A stretch of 24,746 nucleotides of DNA, from assembly GCA_019418305.1 (NCBI GenBank), contig DYCA01000020.1, positions 1 through 24,746 on the forward strand, read 5' to 3'. Source of the DNA: Clostridiales bacterium (GTDB lineage: Bacteria; Bacillota; Clostridia; Oscillospirales; Butyricicoccaceae). Under the pieces are notes generated by a model. That model saw only the letters and a program-made list of their open reading frames with translations, did no database searches and had not been told where the DNA came from. The translations under genes were made by a program, and so were the position numbers. Within the stretch, counting starts at the first letter, position 1. Each line of letters begins with the position of its first letter. Shown piece by piece: positions 1 through 6,894 of this stretch.

Positions 1-2
1 AA

Positions 3-31
3 GTATATACTGAGGATACCAGAAGGAGGTG
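3..31 (+). promoter_or_regulatory. Leader of DUF2089 gene: possible -10 and strong ribosome site
   Basis: The first bases contain the 8-bp palindrome GTATATAC (3-10) overlapping a possible -10 element TATACT (6-11). A strong Shine-Dalgarno AGAAGGAGGTG (21-31) lies about 5 nt before the ATG at 37. The -35 region would be outside the window, so the promoter is only a guess. The ribosome site is clear and fixes the start codon. Confidence 0.4.
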
Positions 32-36
32 GGTGC

Positions 37-348
37 ATGGCGATTGAGGTAATCCCCGGCTGGATGGCGCAGCTGGAGGAAGAGGACGTGGCGTTTATCA
101 AGCGGTTTGTCCTTGCGTCCGGGTCGCTCAAGCAGATTGCGGGCGAATACGGCGTGACTTACCCGACCGTGCGCCTGCGGCTCGACCGGCTGATTCAGAA
201 GATTGAACTGGGCGAGCGGGAGGATGAGGACCCGTATGTTGCACTCATCAAGCGGCTGGCGGTGAATGACAAGCTGGATTTTGATACCGCGAAGATTTTG
301 ATTCACGAATACAAAAAGCGCCGCGCGGACGGCGCGGCGAATGGGTAG
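37..348 (+). CDS. DUF2089-type helix-turn-helix protein, short form
   Basis: A 103-residue protein whose core (residues about 12-60) matches what I remember of the DUF2089 family: an acidic start, then FIKRFVLASGSLKQIA and YGVTYPTVRLRLDRLIQKI. This is a sigma-region-4-like helix-turn-helix, so DNA binding and regulation of its own operon are plausible. Longer family members begin with a two-CxxC zinc ribbon. That part is absent: there is no cysteine, and the strong ribosome site directly before the ATG argues that the protein is naturally short. The C-terminus (about 75-103) is charged and helical, with a KKRRADG tail. The next gene starts 14 nt downstream, so the three genes to position 1073 probably form one operon. 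The family is fairly sure; the regulatory role is inferred. Confidence 0.8.
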   Translation: MAIEVIPGWMAQLEEEDVAFIKRFVLASGSLKQIAGEYGVTYPTVRLRLDRLIQKIELGEREDEDPYVALIKRLAVNDKLDFDTAKILIHEYKKRRADGAANG

Positions 349-362
349 AGAGGTGCGTTTGT

Positions 363-713
363 ATGGCAAAACTCGATACGATGTCAATTGTAGTGACCGC
401 AATCAACCTGTGTCTGTGGCTTGCGATTCTGGTGGGGCTTATCGCGCTGCAGGCATGGTTGTCGCGGCGCAAGGCGTGGTGGTCGGGGCTGGTGATGCCT
501 GCGTGCACGCTGCCGGGCGTGCTGCTCGTGCTGCCGAATATATTGCTCAACGCGCTGTCACAGGCGGAAAACGCGGGACAGGTGTTGCTGGCGGTGCTGG
601 GGTCTGCGCTCTGCCTGCTGCCGACCGCTGTGCTGCTGGCAGTTTATTTTCTGTGCCGCCGCAGCCAAAAACACAAAAAGCAGCTGGATAAGATGAACAT
701 TCAAGACCTGTAA
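363..713 (+). CDS. Small membrane protein A of a tandem paralogous pair
   Basis: A 116-residue protein with about three hydrophobic segments (residues about 8-31, 42-62 and 72-96). A basic stretch with the motif SRRKAWW follows the first segment, and the protein ends in a charged cytoplasmic-looking tail, CRRSQKHKKQLDKMNIQDL. No catalytic motif and no cleavable signal peptide are evident. A GAGAGG ribosome site lies about 10 nt before the ATG. The next gene is a paralog sharing SRRKAWWxGLVxPA and nearly the whole tail. Position behind a DUF2089 regulator suggests an envelope or stress-related role, but I do not recognise a named family and assign no function. Confidence 0.8.
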   Translation: MAKLDTMSIVVTAINLCLWLAILVGLIALQAWLSRRKAWWSGLVMPACTLPGVLLVLPNILLNALSQAENAGQVLLAVLGSALCLLPTAVLLAVYFLCRRSQKHKKQLDKMNIQDL

Positions 714-731
714 GCCAAGAAAGGAGGGAAG

Positions 732-1073
732 ATGATGTTTGTGCCGTTTCGTATTTTGATGATGGTGTTGCTGCTTGCAGCCGTCATTGTCCTGCAAGTG
801 TTTTTGTCACGCCGCAAGGCATGGTGGCCGGGATTGGTGCTTCCTGCGCTGGAAGTGGCCTATTCCATTTTTGCAATCGCTTCTGCCATTGCCGGATATT
901 ATGAGGTATATGGCAAGGGTGTGCCGGTGACAGCCTCGCTCATTTGTGACACCTTCTTAGCGTTTGTGCAGTGCAACATTTTTACACTGGTGCTGCTGGC
1001 AGTTTATTTTGTCTGCCGCCGCAGCCAAAAACGCAAAAAGCAGCTCGACAAGATGAACATACAAGACCTATAA
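732..1073 (+). CDS. Small membrane protein B of a tandem paralogous pair
   Basis: A 113-residue membrane protein with a first hydrophobic segment at residues about 5-24, the motif SRRKAWWPGLVLPA directly after it, a second segment around 38-57 and a third around 80-99. The tail CRRSQKRKKQLDKMNIQDL is almost identical to that of the preceding gene. A strong AAAGGAGG lies just before two tandem ATG codons (732 and 735); either could be used, and 735 has the more usual spacing. The middle of the protein differs strongly from its paralog, so the two copies have diverged except at the basic motif and the tail. It is the last gene of the DUF2089 operon. Function is unknown. Confidence 0.8.
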   Translation: MMFVPFRILMMVLLLAAVIVLQVFLSRRKAWWPGLVLPALEVAYSIFAIASAIAGYYEVYGKGVPVTASLICDTFLAFVQCNIFTLVLLAVYFVCRRSQKRKKQLDKMNIQDL

Positions 1074-1076
1074 GCA

Positions 1077-1125
1077 CAAAAAACCGCCGTTTCGGACAGA
1101 CGCATCCAAACGGCGGTGATTTTTT
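1077..1125. terminator. Bidirectional intrinsic terminator
   Basis: A 10-bp stem ACCGCCGTTT / AAACGGCGGT (1083-1092 with 1108-1117) closes a 15-nt loop. A T-run follows on the plus strand (1120-1125) and an A-run precedes it (1077-1083), which becomes a T-run on the minus strand. It lies just past the stop codons of both convergent genes and can serve both. The loop holds most of a sequence repeated in the neighbouring HD gene. Confidence 0.9.
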
Positions 1126-1645
1126 ATGATTCGGGCAACGCTTTGCGGCGTGCGGGGGACAGATAGCCGCCGATAGCGGCAGCCATTTCTCTGGAAGCGA
1201 CGACTTTGTCGGCAAGTGTGACAATCCATGCGATGCGCGTGCGCGGCATGGCTGCAAGAGGAAACATGTGCCGTGCGATGGCATCGCACTCTTCGTTTGA
1301 AAGGCCGAACATGCATCTGGCGCGCTCTGCCGCGATATGTCCATGCACAAAGGCGTGCATGCGCATGATGCGCTGGATACCGGAATACCGGTGCAGATAG
1401 CGGCGGAATAAATCACCGCGCCAGTCATAGCCGAAAAAGTCATGCAGCAACGCTGCACGGACGACAGAAGCGGTTTCGTCCTCGGACAGACGCATCCGAC
1501 GGGCGATGGCATAGGCCGCCTCCGCTACGGCAACCGAGTGGTCGTATACCGAATTTTCGGCGCCGTGATGCTGAAACAAGCGCAGCTGCTGAAAGCGTGG
1601 ATGCTCCAGAATATGCCCCACGAGCTGCTGAATCTCGCTGTCCAA
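1124..1645 (-). CDS. HD-domain hydrolase
   Basis: An HD-superfamily phosphohydrolase of about 173 residues. Visible metal-site motifs are HHG followed by VYDHSVAVAEAAY, then LLHDFFGYDW (the HD doublet), HxxVHGH about 30 residues later, and a closing LADKVVASRE. The substrate cannot be read from the sequence; relatives act on nucleotides or phosphoesters. The open frame can start at a GTG ending at 1654, but the AAAGGGG ribosome site runs directly into that GTG. A TTG three codons later (base 1645) has a normal 8-nt spacing, so I prefer it. The gene has its own promoter at 1678-1706 and ends in the shared terminator. Confidence 0.8.
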   Translation of the reverse strand: MDSEIQQLVGHILEHPRFQQLRLFQHHGAENSVYDHSVAVAEAAYAIARRMRLSEDETASVVRAALLHDFFGYDWRGDLFRRYLHRYSGIQRIMRMHAFVHGHIAAERARCMFGLSNEECDAIARHMFPLAAMPRTRIAWIVTLADKVVASREMAAAIGGYLSPARRKALPES

Positions 1646-1677
1646 TGGACTCACCCCTTTCGTTATTTTCTGTCTCT

Positions 1678-1706
1678 ATTATATGTCGCACGCTGCACAA
1701 AAACAA
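1678..1706 (-). promoter_or_regulatory. Sigma-A promoter of the HD gene
   Basis: On the minus strand, -35 TTGTTT (1701-1706), a 17-nt spacer and a perfect -10 TATAAT (1678-1683) lie just upstream of the HD gene. The gap back to the MATE gene end is only about 90 bp and shows no terminator, so some read-through from MATE is also possible. Confidence 0.65.
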
Positions 1707-1735
1707 GCACTAATTTGTTACATTATTGTGACATT

Positions 1736-3082
1736 TTACTCGAGGGGTTGGAGCAGCCGCCGGGTGACACGCCGATGCAGCGCAATCGCGGCGGCAAGGC
1801 CGACGGCTTCGGCAAGCGGAAACGCAAACCACACGGCGGTCAGGCTCAGTCGGGAGAGCAGCACCGCTGTGGGAAGGATAACAATGAACTGGCGTGTAAG
1901 CGCGACCCAGAGCGATTCATTGCCGCGTCCCAGTCCCTGCATGCAGCCCGAAAGAATGACCGACGCGCCAGCAAAACAAAACGAAAGGGAAATGATGTGG
2001 ATGGCGGGCACGCCGATGGAAAGCATGGCGTCCGATGCATCGAACAGGCGCAGCAGCGGCACGGGTATCAGTTCAAACAGCACGGTACCTGCCGCCATAA
2101 TGCCGATGGCGAGATACAGCGCATAGCGTGTGATGCGCTCGATGCGGCGGCGGTTTTTCGCGCCGAAATTGTAGCCAATCATCGGAATGAGCGCATTGTT
2201 CAGGCCGTAAACCGGCATGAACAGAAAGTTTTGCAGCTTGTAATACACGCCGTAAAAGCTGACGGCGGTCTGGGAAAACGGCATCAGAATGCGGTTGAGG
2301 CCGACGGTCAGAATGCTCAGCAGCGACTGCTGCACCGCTGCGGGTAAGCCGATACGCACGATTTCACCAAGGATGCCGCCATCCGGCCGGAAACCGCGCA
2401 GGTGCAGTCGGACGTCGTGGTTGAAGCGTACGTTGATGAAAAAACCGATGCTCATTGCAATGATTTGGGACAGAACGGTGGCAAGCGCCGCGCCTGTCGT
2501 ACCGAGGGTGGGAAAGCCAAACAGGCCGAAAATCATAATCGGGTCGAGAATGCAGTTGAGCACTGCGCCGATGAGCTGTGTGACCATATGGTAAACCGTG
2601 TTGCCGGTCGCCTGCATCAGCCGCTCGGCCACGAACAGCAGGAACACACCGCAAGAGGCAACCGTGACCACGGTCACATAGCTAGTGCCCATGTCGATGA
2701 CAGCGGGTACATCAGTGAACAGCGCGATAAAACCACGTCCGAACAGCAGACCGAGCACGGCAAACACCAGCCAGAAGCACACGGACAGGAATACGCCGTT
2801 GACGGCGACCGCGTTAGCCTCCTCTTGCTTTTTCTGCCCCAGCCGCCGTGACAGCAGTGCGTTGACGCCCACGCCCGTGCCGGTCGCCACCGCAATCATC
2901 AAAAGCTGCACCGGAAAGGCGAGTGAGACAGCGGTCAGCGCGTCCTCGCTGATACGCGCGACAAAAGCACTGTCCACAATGTTATAGAGGGCCTGCACCA
3001 GCATGGACAGCATAATGGGGAAGGACATTGTTATAATCAGTCGCCCTTCGGGCATGGTGCCCATCTTGTTTTCCGACGCCAT
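1736..3082 (-). CDS. MATE-family multidrug/Na+ antiporter
   Basis: A 448-residue protein of about 12 membrane segments, the usual length for a MATE exporter. The N-terminal GTMPEGRLIITMSFPIML and ALYNIVDSAFVARIS match the family opening, and two related halves are visible, the second starting near GLPAAVQQSLLS. These proteins export drugs or metabolites in exchange for Na+ or H+ at the cytoplasmic membrane. A TTG codon lies directly before the ATG at 3082, but GAGGTGG is about 7 nt from the ATG, which I take as the start. There is no adjacent MarR- or TetR-type regulator. The substrate is unknown. Confidence 0.92.
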   Translation of the reverse strand: MASENKMGTMPEGRLIITMSFPIMLSMLVQALYNIVDSAFVARISEDALTAVSLAFPVQLLMIAVATGTGVGVNALLSRRLGQKKQEEANAVAVNGVFLSVCFWLVFAVLGLLFGRGFIALFTDVPAVIDMGTSYVTVVTVASCGVFLLFVAERLMQATGNTVYHMVTQLIGAVLNCILDPIMIFGLFGFPTLGTTGAALATVLSQIIAMSIGFFINVRFNHDVRLHLRGFRPDGGILGEIVRIGLPAAVQQSLLSILTVGLNRILMPFSQTAVSFYGVYYKLQNFLFMPVYGLNNALIPMIGYNFGAKNRRRIERITRYALYLAIGIMAAGTVLFELIPVPLLRLFDASDAMLSIGVPAIHIISLSFCFAGASVILSGCMQGLGRGNESLWVALTRQFIVILPTAVLLSRLSLTAVWFAFPLAEAVGLAAAIALHRRVTRRLLQPLE

Positions 3083-3106
3083 CAAACCACCTCGATTCTG
3101 CTTCTA

Positions 3107-3115
3107 TCATATCAG
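3107..3115 (-). promoter_or_regulatory. Possible extended -10 of the MATE gene
   Basis: On the minus strand the sequence TGATATGAT provides an extended -10 (TGn-TATGAT) shortly upstream of the MATE start. No good -35 hexamer is present at normal spacing, because that position falls in the T-run of the neighbouring terminator. The call is therefore weak. Confidence 0.35.
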
Positions 3116-3128
3116 AAAACACGCAAAC

Positions 3129-3158
3129 AAAAAAGACCTGCCTCGGCAGGTCTTTTTT
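3129..3158 (-). terminator. Intrinsic terminator after the GNAT gene
   Basis: Near-perfect hairpin with arms AAAAAAGACCTGCC (3129-3142) and GGCAGGTCTTTTTT (3145-3158). On the minus strand it lies just after the GNAT stop codon and ends in a T-run. It insulates the GNAT gene from the MATE gene and is symmetric enough to work in both directions. Confidence 0.9.
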
Positions 3159-3166
3159 CACTTGTG

Positions 3167-3619
3167 TTACAGTGCAACCGGGGTGTCCAGCACCATCTGC
3201 CGGTAGGGCAGTTCCTCAAAGCCCAGCATGCGGTAGAGCGCCGCGGCGCGTGGATTGTCCTCGGTCACTTCCAGCCGATAGCGGGCGGCGGTGTTGTATT
3301 TTTCATGCACCGCGGCAATCATTTTGCTGCCCACACCCTTGCCGCGCAGCGTTTCGTCCACCATCAGCTCTTCCAGCCAGACACACAATCCGCCCGCCTC
3401 GTTCGACCACGTCAGCGCCAGCAGGCAGTAGGCCACCGGACGGCCGTCCTCCTCCGCAATCAGGCAGTCGGCATACGGGCTGCCGTGCAGCAGCAGCTCG
3501 AAGGTGCGCTCCGCATTTTGCACGGGAATCTCATGGCAGACGGCGGGCGAGTGGTAAAACGCCTGCACGCTGCGGATAAAGTAATCGCGGTCGCCGGACT
3601 CAATCGACCGGATAAGCAT
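3167..3619 (-). CDS. GNAT-family N-acetyltransferase
   Basis: A 150-residue acyl-CoA-dependent acetyltransferase. It begins MLIRSIESGDRDYF, has the strand VAYCLLAL, the acetyl-CoA loop LRGKGVGSKMI (R/Q-x-x-G-x-G pattern, residues about 97-107) and the C-terminal motif NPRAAALYRMLGFEE. The open frame runs 54 codons further upstream, but that extension looks non-coding. An AGGAGG ribosome site lies just before the ATG at 3619, which fixes this start. It lies about 85 bp behind the nitroreductase gene on the same strand and may be co-transcribed with it. The acetyl acceptor is unknown. Confidence 0.88.
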   Translation of the reverse strand: MLIRSIESGDRDYFIRSVQAFYHSPAVCHEIPVQNAERTFELLLHGSPYADCLIAEEDGRPVAYCLLALTWSNEAGGLCVWLEELMVDETLRGKGVGSKMIAAVHEKYNTAARYRLEVTEDNPRAAALYRMLGFEELPYRQMVLDTPVAL

Positions 3620-3704
3620 AGTAAAACCTCCTGTTTCCACAACAAAAAGCGCCGTATAGCGGTCCCATCCTATGGCATGGAGAGGGCACTTTCCGTTCGG
3701 CCAA

Positions 3705-4247
3705 TCATACAAAGTGCAGCAGGGTTTCCACATCCTTGCGCTTGGGGCAGACCGGCTGCTCTGCCGGATGGCCAATAGCAATCAGTGCGGCGACGGACTG
3801 CTCCTCGGGCAGTGTTAGCACGCTGCGCACCTTGTTTTCGTCAAAAATACCCATGATAACCGTACCGAGTCCCAGCGCATGGGCCGCCAGACAGAAGGTT
3901 TGCGCGGCAACGCCCGCGTCAAACGATTGCCAGTGTGTGCCCTGCGAGGTGGAGAACGAGCCGTCTCGCTCATAACCCGAACGACCGGTTATCGTGGTAA
4001 GAACAACCAGCGCCGGGGCGTGCAATGTCGTTTTCTGATTGAATGCAAAATCCATCATGCATTCGTCTGCCAGCTGCTGCTTTTTCTCGCAATCTGTGAC
4101 CACGGTATAGCGTGCGATTTGTGTGTTCTTCCAGCTCGGCGCATATGCCGCCGCTGCGACGATTTGCTCTATCAGCGCTCGCTCAACCGGCTGTTCGGTG
4201 AATTTGCGGATGCTGCGGCGCGTTTTGATACATTCCAATGCTTCCAT
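3705..4247 (-). CDS. Nitroreductase-family flavoprotein
   Basis: A 180-residue member of the FMN-dependent nitroreductase family. It opens with ALECIKTRRSIRKFTEQPV, which contains the FMN-binding RRSIRKF motif. It continues with AYAPSWKNTQ and a central helix with FDAGVAAQTFCLAAHALGLGTVIMG, and ends in AALIAIGHPAEQP. Such enzymes use NAD(P)H to reduce nitroaromatics, quinones or other electrophiles in the cytoplasm. The start at 4247 is chosen over upstream in-frame codons because AAGGAG precedes it, and because the upstream extension would lie inside the promoter. The promoter carries a likely operator. The last codons lie close before the GNAT gene on the same strand. Confidence 0.9.
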   Translation of the reverse strand: MEALECIKTRRSIRKFTEQPVERALIEQIVAAAAYAPSWKNTQIARYTVVTDCEKKQQLADECMMDFAFNQKTTLHAPALVVLTTITGRSGYERDGSFSTSQGTHWQSFDAGVAAQTFCLAAHALGLGTVIMGIFDENKVRSVLTLPEEQSVAALIAIGHPAEQPVCPKRKDVETLLHFV

Positions 4248-4281
4248 ATGCGTTGACTCCTTTTGCTGTTTGGATGAATTC

Positions 4282-4310
4282 ATTGTACCAAAAGTACACC
4301 GTATATGCAA
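4282..4310 (-). promoter_or_regulatory. Nitroreductase promoter
   Basis: On the minus strand, -35 TTGCAT (4305-4310), exactly 17 nt of spacer and -10 TACAAT (4282-4287). It sits about 35 bp before the nitroreductase start codon, and its spacer holds most of a perfect inverted repeat. Confidence 0.75.
4284..4298. promoter_or_regulatory. TGTAC-N5-GTACA inverted repeat, likely operator
   Basis: Perfect 5-bp arms TGTAC (4284-4288) and GTACA (4294-4298) around CAAAA. It overlaps the -10 element of the nitroreductase promoter, where a bound repressor would block transcription. HxlR/YodB-type redox regulators are known to control nitroreductase genes through short palindromes of this general kind. 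No regulator gene lies next to it, so the assignment is inference. Confidence 0.55.
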
Positions 4311-4345
4311 CTAAATATCACAAAAACATAACCAAAATAAAACAA

Positions 4346-4753
4346 TTATTCCCTGCTGTCTTCCAGCACCTTGATGCAATACCGGCGGGTGCGCGGGCCG
4401 TCAAATTCGCAGAAGTAGACGCCCTGCCATGTGCCGAGCAGCGGACGGCCGTCTTCAATCAGTACGGTCTGGCTGGCGCCGACGCAGCTTGCTTTGAGGT
4501 GTGCGGCCGAGTTGCCCTCGGCGTGGAGAAACTGCGGCCGGTCGGGGAATGCCGCGGCCCAGCCGAGCAGCAGGTCGTGCTGCACGTCCGGGTCGGCGTT
4601 TTCGTTGATGGTGATGCCGGCCGTCGTGTGCGGACAGTAGACAACCGCAAGGCCGCTCTGTACGCCGCTGTCCCGAATGACTTCCCGCAGGCTGGCGGTC
4701 ACGTTATACATGCCCTCGCGGTCGGTGCGCAGGGTAAATTCCTTAGCTTTCAT
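4346..4753 (-). CDS. YjbQ family (UPF0047) protein
   Basis: A 135-residue member of the YjbQ/UPF0047 family, small beta-rich proteins reported to have weak thiamine-phosphate synthase activity but of uncertain true role. Family signatures are VVYCPHTTAGITINENADPD, DLLLGWAAAFPD, HAEGNSAAHLKAS and LGTWQGVYFCEFDGPR. The conserved H/T/N/E residues of the presumed metal site are present. Two ATG codons are possible. The first (base 4759) overlaps the upstream stop as ATGA but has only 3 nt to the GGAG. The second (4753) has 9 nt and is preferred. It is the last gene of the DUF896-cca-HD operon; I see no terminator behind it. Confidence 0.88.
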   Translation of the reverse strand: MKAKEFTLRTDREGMYNVTASLREVIRDSGVQSGLAVVYCPHTTAGITINENADPDVQHDLLLGWAAAFPDRPQFLHAEGNSAAHLKASCVGASQTVLIEDGRPLLGTWQGVYFCEFDGPRTRRYCIKVLEDSRE

Positions 4754-4755
4754 GC

Positions 4756-5325
4756 TCATTCACTCCTGTTCTCGTGCAGATAGGTCGCTTCCAGGTCGGA
4801 CAGATGCAGCTTGACCGCAAGCGGGTATTTCTCATACGCATGCGCCAGTGCAAAGCTGCCGCCGCGCACCGAATCGTCAAACCCACCCATGTGCCAGCGC
4901 ACCGCCATGGCCTCCTCGGTTTTCAGACGCAGAAAACGCTCGATGAGGTAGACTGATTTTTCGCCGTGGCCGTAAGGGAACTGGTCGTCTACGGCATAGA
5001 CCGGCACCTTTTCCCATTCGCCGTGGTCGTTTTTGCGGTTGCGCAGCTCGGTCTTGTAAAAGCCTGCCTTGCACAGGTCGTGCAGCAGCGAGACAAGCGT
5101 GAAACTCTCCAAGTTGTCGGTTTCCGGGTTGTAATGCTTGGAAATCAGCACATTATAGACGTTCAGCGAGTGGTCAAGCAGACCGCCCTCATAGGCCGCG
5201 TGAAAGCGGGTGGACGCAGGCGCGGTGAAAAAGTCGGTCGTCTCCATCCATGCGAGCAGCTTATCCGCGCCCGGCCGATGGATATTTTTTTGATAGGTTT
5301 CGATAAACAGTTCTTTATTGGTCAT
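4756..5325 (-). CDS. HD-domain hydrolase in the cca operon
   Basis: A 189-residue HD-superfamily protein. Motifs in order: FHAAYEGGLLDHSLNV (first histidines), LVSLLHDLCKAGFY (the HD doublet), PYGHGEKSVYLIERFL and AVRWHMGGFD. Together these form a plausible complete metal site. I read it as a phosphohydrolase with an unknown substrate. The ATG at 5325 has GGAGG at 6-nt spacing; the frame stays open further upstream inside cca but has no ribosome site there. It overlaps the end of cca by 11 bp and touches yjbQ, so translation is probably coupled. Context with cca hints at RNA or nucleotide metabolism, without proof. Confidence 0.82.
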   Translation of the reverse strand: MTNKELFIETYQKNIHRPGADKLLAWMETTDFFTAPASTRFHAAYEGGLLDHSLNVYNVLISKHYNPETDNLESFTLVSLLHDLCKAGFYKTELRNRKNDHGEWEKVPVYAVDDQFPYGHGEKSVYLIERFLRLKTEEAMAVRWHMGGFDDSVRGGSFALAHAYEKYPLAVKLHLSDLEATYLHENRSE

Positions 5326-6652
5326 TTTGTTCCTCCATTCGGGCGCGGGCAAAGGCCAACAGCGCCTGCTGCGTGTTGTCCAGCGTGCCGTCCACAACGG
5401 CGTCGAGCAGTCTGTGCAGCATTTCTCCGACCGCAGGGCCGTGCAGGCCCAGTGCGGTCATATCGTTTCCGTTCACCGCGAGCTGCCGCAGCGACAGGCA
5501 GGCGTCCTGCGCGAGCACTTCGTTCAGCCGCCGTTCGGTTTCCCATAGTTCCGCCACGTTTTCCGGGTGCGTCCCCTGTCCGACCGCATCGCCCTTTTTG
5601 ATTGCCAGCAGGTCGCGGAAGCGGCCCTCCCCGATTTGCACCAGACGGCGGCGCACCAGCTTGTCGCTGCCGCCCAGCGGGCGGTCATGCTGCTCGACCA
5701 GCAGTAGGATGCGTGTCGTCTGTTCGCCGGAAAAGCGCAGACGGCGCAAAAGCGATGCCGCGATATCGCGGCTCACCTTGGGGTGGCCGTAAAAATGGCC
5801 GACGCCGTTTTCATCCACGGTTTTGCAGGCGGGCTTGCCGCAGTCGTGCAGCAGCATTGCCCAACGCAAACAGGATTCGGCGGGCGCCTGCCCGACCGCG
5901 CGGGCACTGTGCTCCCAAACGTCATATAGATGGTAAGGGTTTTGCTGCGCGCAGCCCACCATCGGGGCAAGCTCGGGCAGCACTGCCGTTAAAATGTCGG
6001 AAAAGTCCCGCAGCGCGCGTATCGCAAACCGGCCGCACAGCATGCCGGTCAGCTCTTCGCGGATGCGTTCGGCCGCGATGCAGGACAATCGCCCGACCTG
6101 CCCCCGCATCGCGGCAGCGGTTTCGGTTTCGACCGTAAAGCCCAGCTGCGACGCAAAACGTACGCCGCGCAAAATGCGCAGCGCGTCCTCCTGAAAGCGG
6201 GCGTCCGGGTCGCCCACGGCGCGCAGTATGCCATCCTGCAAATCATCCAGCCCGCGAAATGGGTCGCACAGGCCGCGCTGCGGATGCCACGCCATCGCGC
6301 CGACGGTGAAATCCCGCCGCGCAAGGTCGGCCGTCACGTCGGGCACAAAGCGCACTCCGTCCGGATGCCGTCCGTCCGAATAGCCGCCGTCCGCGCGGAA
6401 GGAAGTGATTTCCAGCGGGCCGCTGTCGGTCAGTACGGTCAGCGTGCCGTGCTTGAGGCCGGTTTCGAGCACCCGTTCTCCCGCGAAAACCGCCTGCATC
6501 TCGGCAGGCTTGGCTGCTGTGCACAAATCCCAGTCGTGCGGCGCAGCGCCGCGCAGACTGTCGCGCACGCAGCCGCCGACTGCCCATGTTTCATATCCCG
6601 CGTCCTCCAGCAGCGTGATGGCGCGTGCAGCGTGTGCGGGCAGATCAATCAC
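5315..6652 (-). CDS. cca: CCA-adding tRNA nucleotidyltransferase with HD domain
   Basis: A 445-residue class II nucleotidyltransferase that builds or repairs the 3' CCA end of tRNAs using CTP and ATP. The head has VGGCVRDSLRG (residues 25-35) and the metal-binding DxD as DWD (40-42). The RRDFTVGAMA and DPFRGLDDL motifs follow, then RFASQLGFTVE and the RNA-binding neck. An HD domain follows from about residue 230, with LHDCGKP and FYGHPKVSRDIA. HD-containing versions may also remove 2',3'-cyclic phosphates. The start is a GTG with GAGG at 6 nt; the alternative TTG/ATG codons lack a site. It overlaps the DUF896 gene by 8 bp and the HD gene by 11 bp. Whether it is a full CCA enzyme or splits the job with another enzyme cannot be told here. 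Confidence 0.93.
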   Translation of the reverse strand: MIDLPAHAARAITLLEDAGYETWAVGGCVRDSLRGAAPHDWDLCTAAKPAEMQAVFAGERVLETGLKHGTLTVLTDSGPLEITSFRADGGYSDGRHPDGVRFVPDVTADLARRDFTVGAMAWHPQRGLCDPFRGLDDLQDGILRAVGDPDARFQEDALRILRGVRFASQLGFTVETETAAAMRGQVGRLSCIAAERIREELTGMLCGRFAIRALRDFSDILTAVLPELAPMVGCAQQNPYHLYDVWEHSARAVGQAPAESCLRWAMLLHDCGKPACKTVDENGVGHFYGHPKVSRDIAASLLRRLRFSGEQTTRILLLVEQHDRPLGGSDKLVRRRLVQIGEGRFRDLLAIKKGDAVGQGTHPENVAELWETERRLNEVLAQDACLSLRQLAVNGNDMTALGLHGPAVGEMLHRLLDAVVDGTLDNTQQALLAFARARMEEQNDQ

Positions 6653-6860
6653 GGTTTTCCTCTTTCTGATGCAGCTTATAGGATGTGCCGTCCGGGTTGA
6701 TTACCACGGTGTTGTCCAGCTGGGATTTCAGGCTCTGGCGAAAGCCCGCAACATATTCCGCGCGCAGCGTCTGCTGCTCGGCTTTTTCCTCGTTGGTCAG
6801 TCCCTCGTTCTTGGCTTTTTTGGCAAGCGCATTGATGCGCGCAATTTTTTCATCGGTCAT
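6645..6860 (-). CDS. DUF896 family (YnzC-like) small protein
   Basis: A 71-residue protein matching DUF896. It has the two-helix core EKIARINALAKKAKNEGLT-NEEKAEQ, then LRAEYVAGFRQSLKSQLDNT and the C-terminal VVINPDGTSYKL. Bacillus relatives such as YnzC and YneB-operon proteins are small helical proteins with no firm biochemical role. GGAGG lies 9 nt before the ATG. It heads a four-gene minus-strand operon and overlaps the GTG start of cca by 8 bp, so it may set the translation of cca. Confidence 0.9.
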   Translation of the reverse strand: MTDEKIARINALAKKAKNEGLTNEEKAEQQTLRAEYVAGFRQSLKSQLDNTVVINPDGTSYKLHQKEENRD

Positions 6861-6894
6861 AACCGTATTCCTCCATCAAATTAAATGTGTCCTT

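Noticed and set aside
3620..3704. A possible small gene or promoter between the nitroreductase and GNAT genes
   Set aside because: The GNAT frame stays open across the gap, but the ribosome site fixes the start at 3619, and no paired -35/-10 is convincing.
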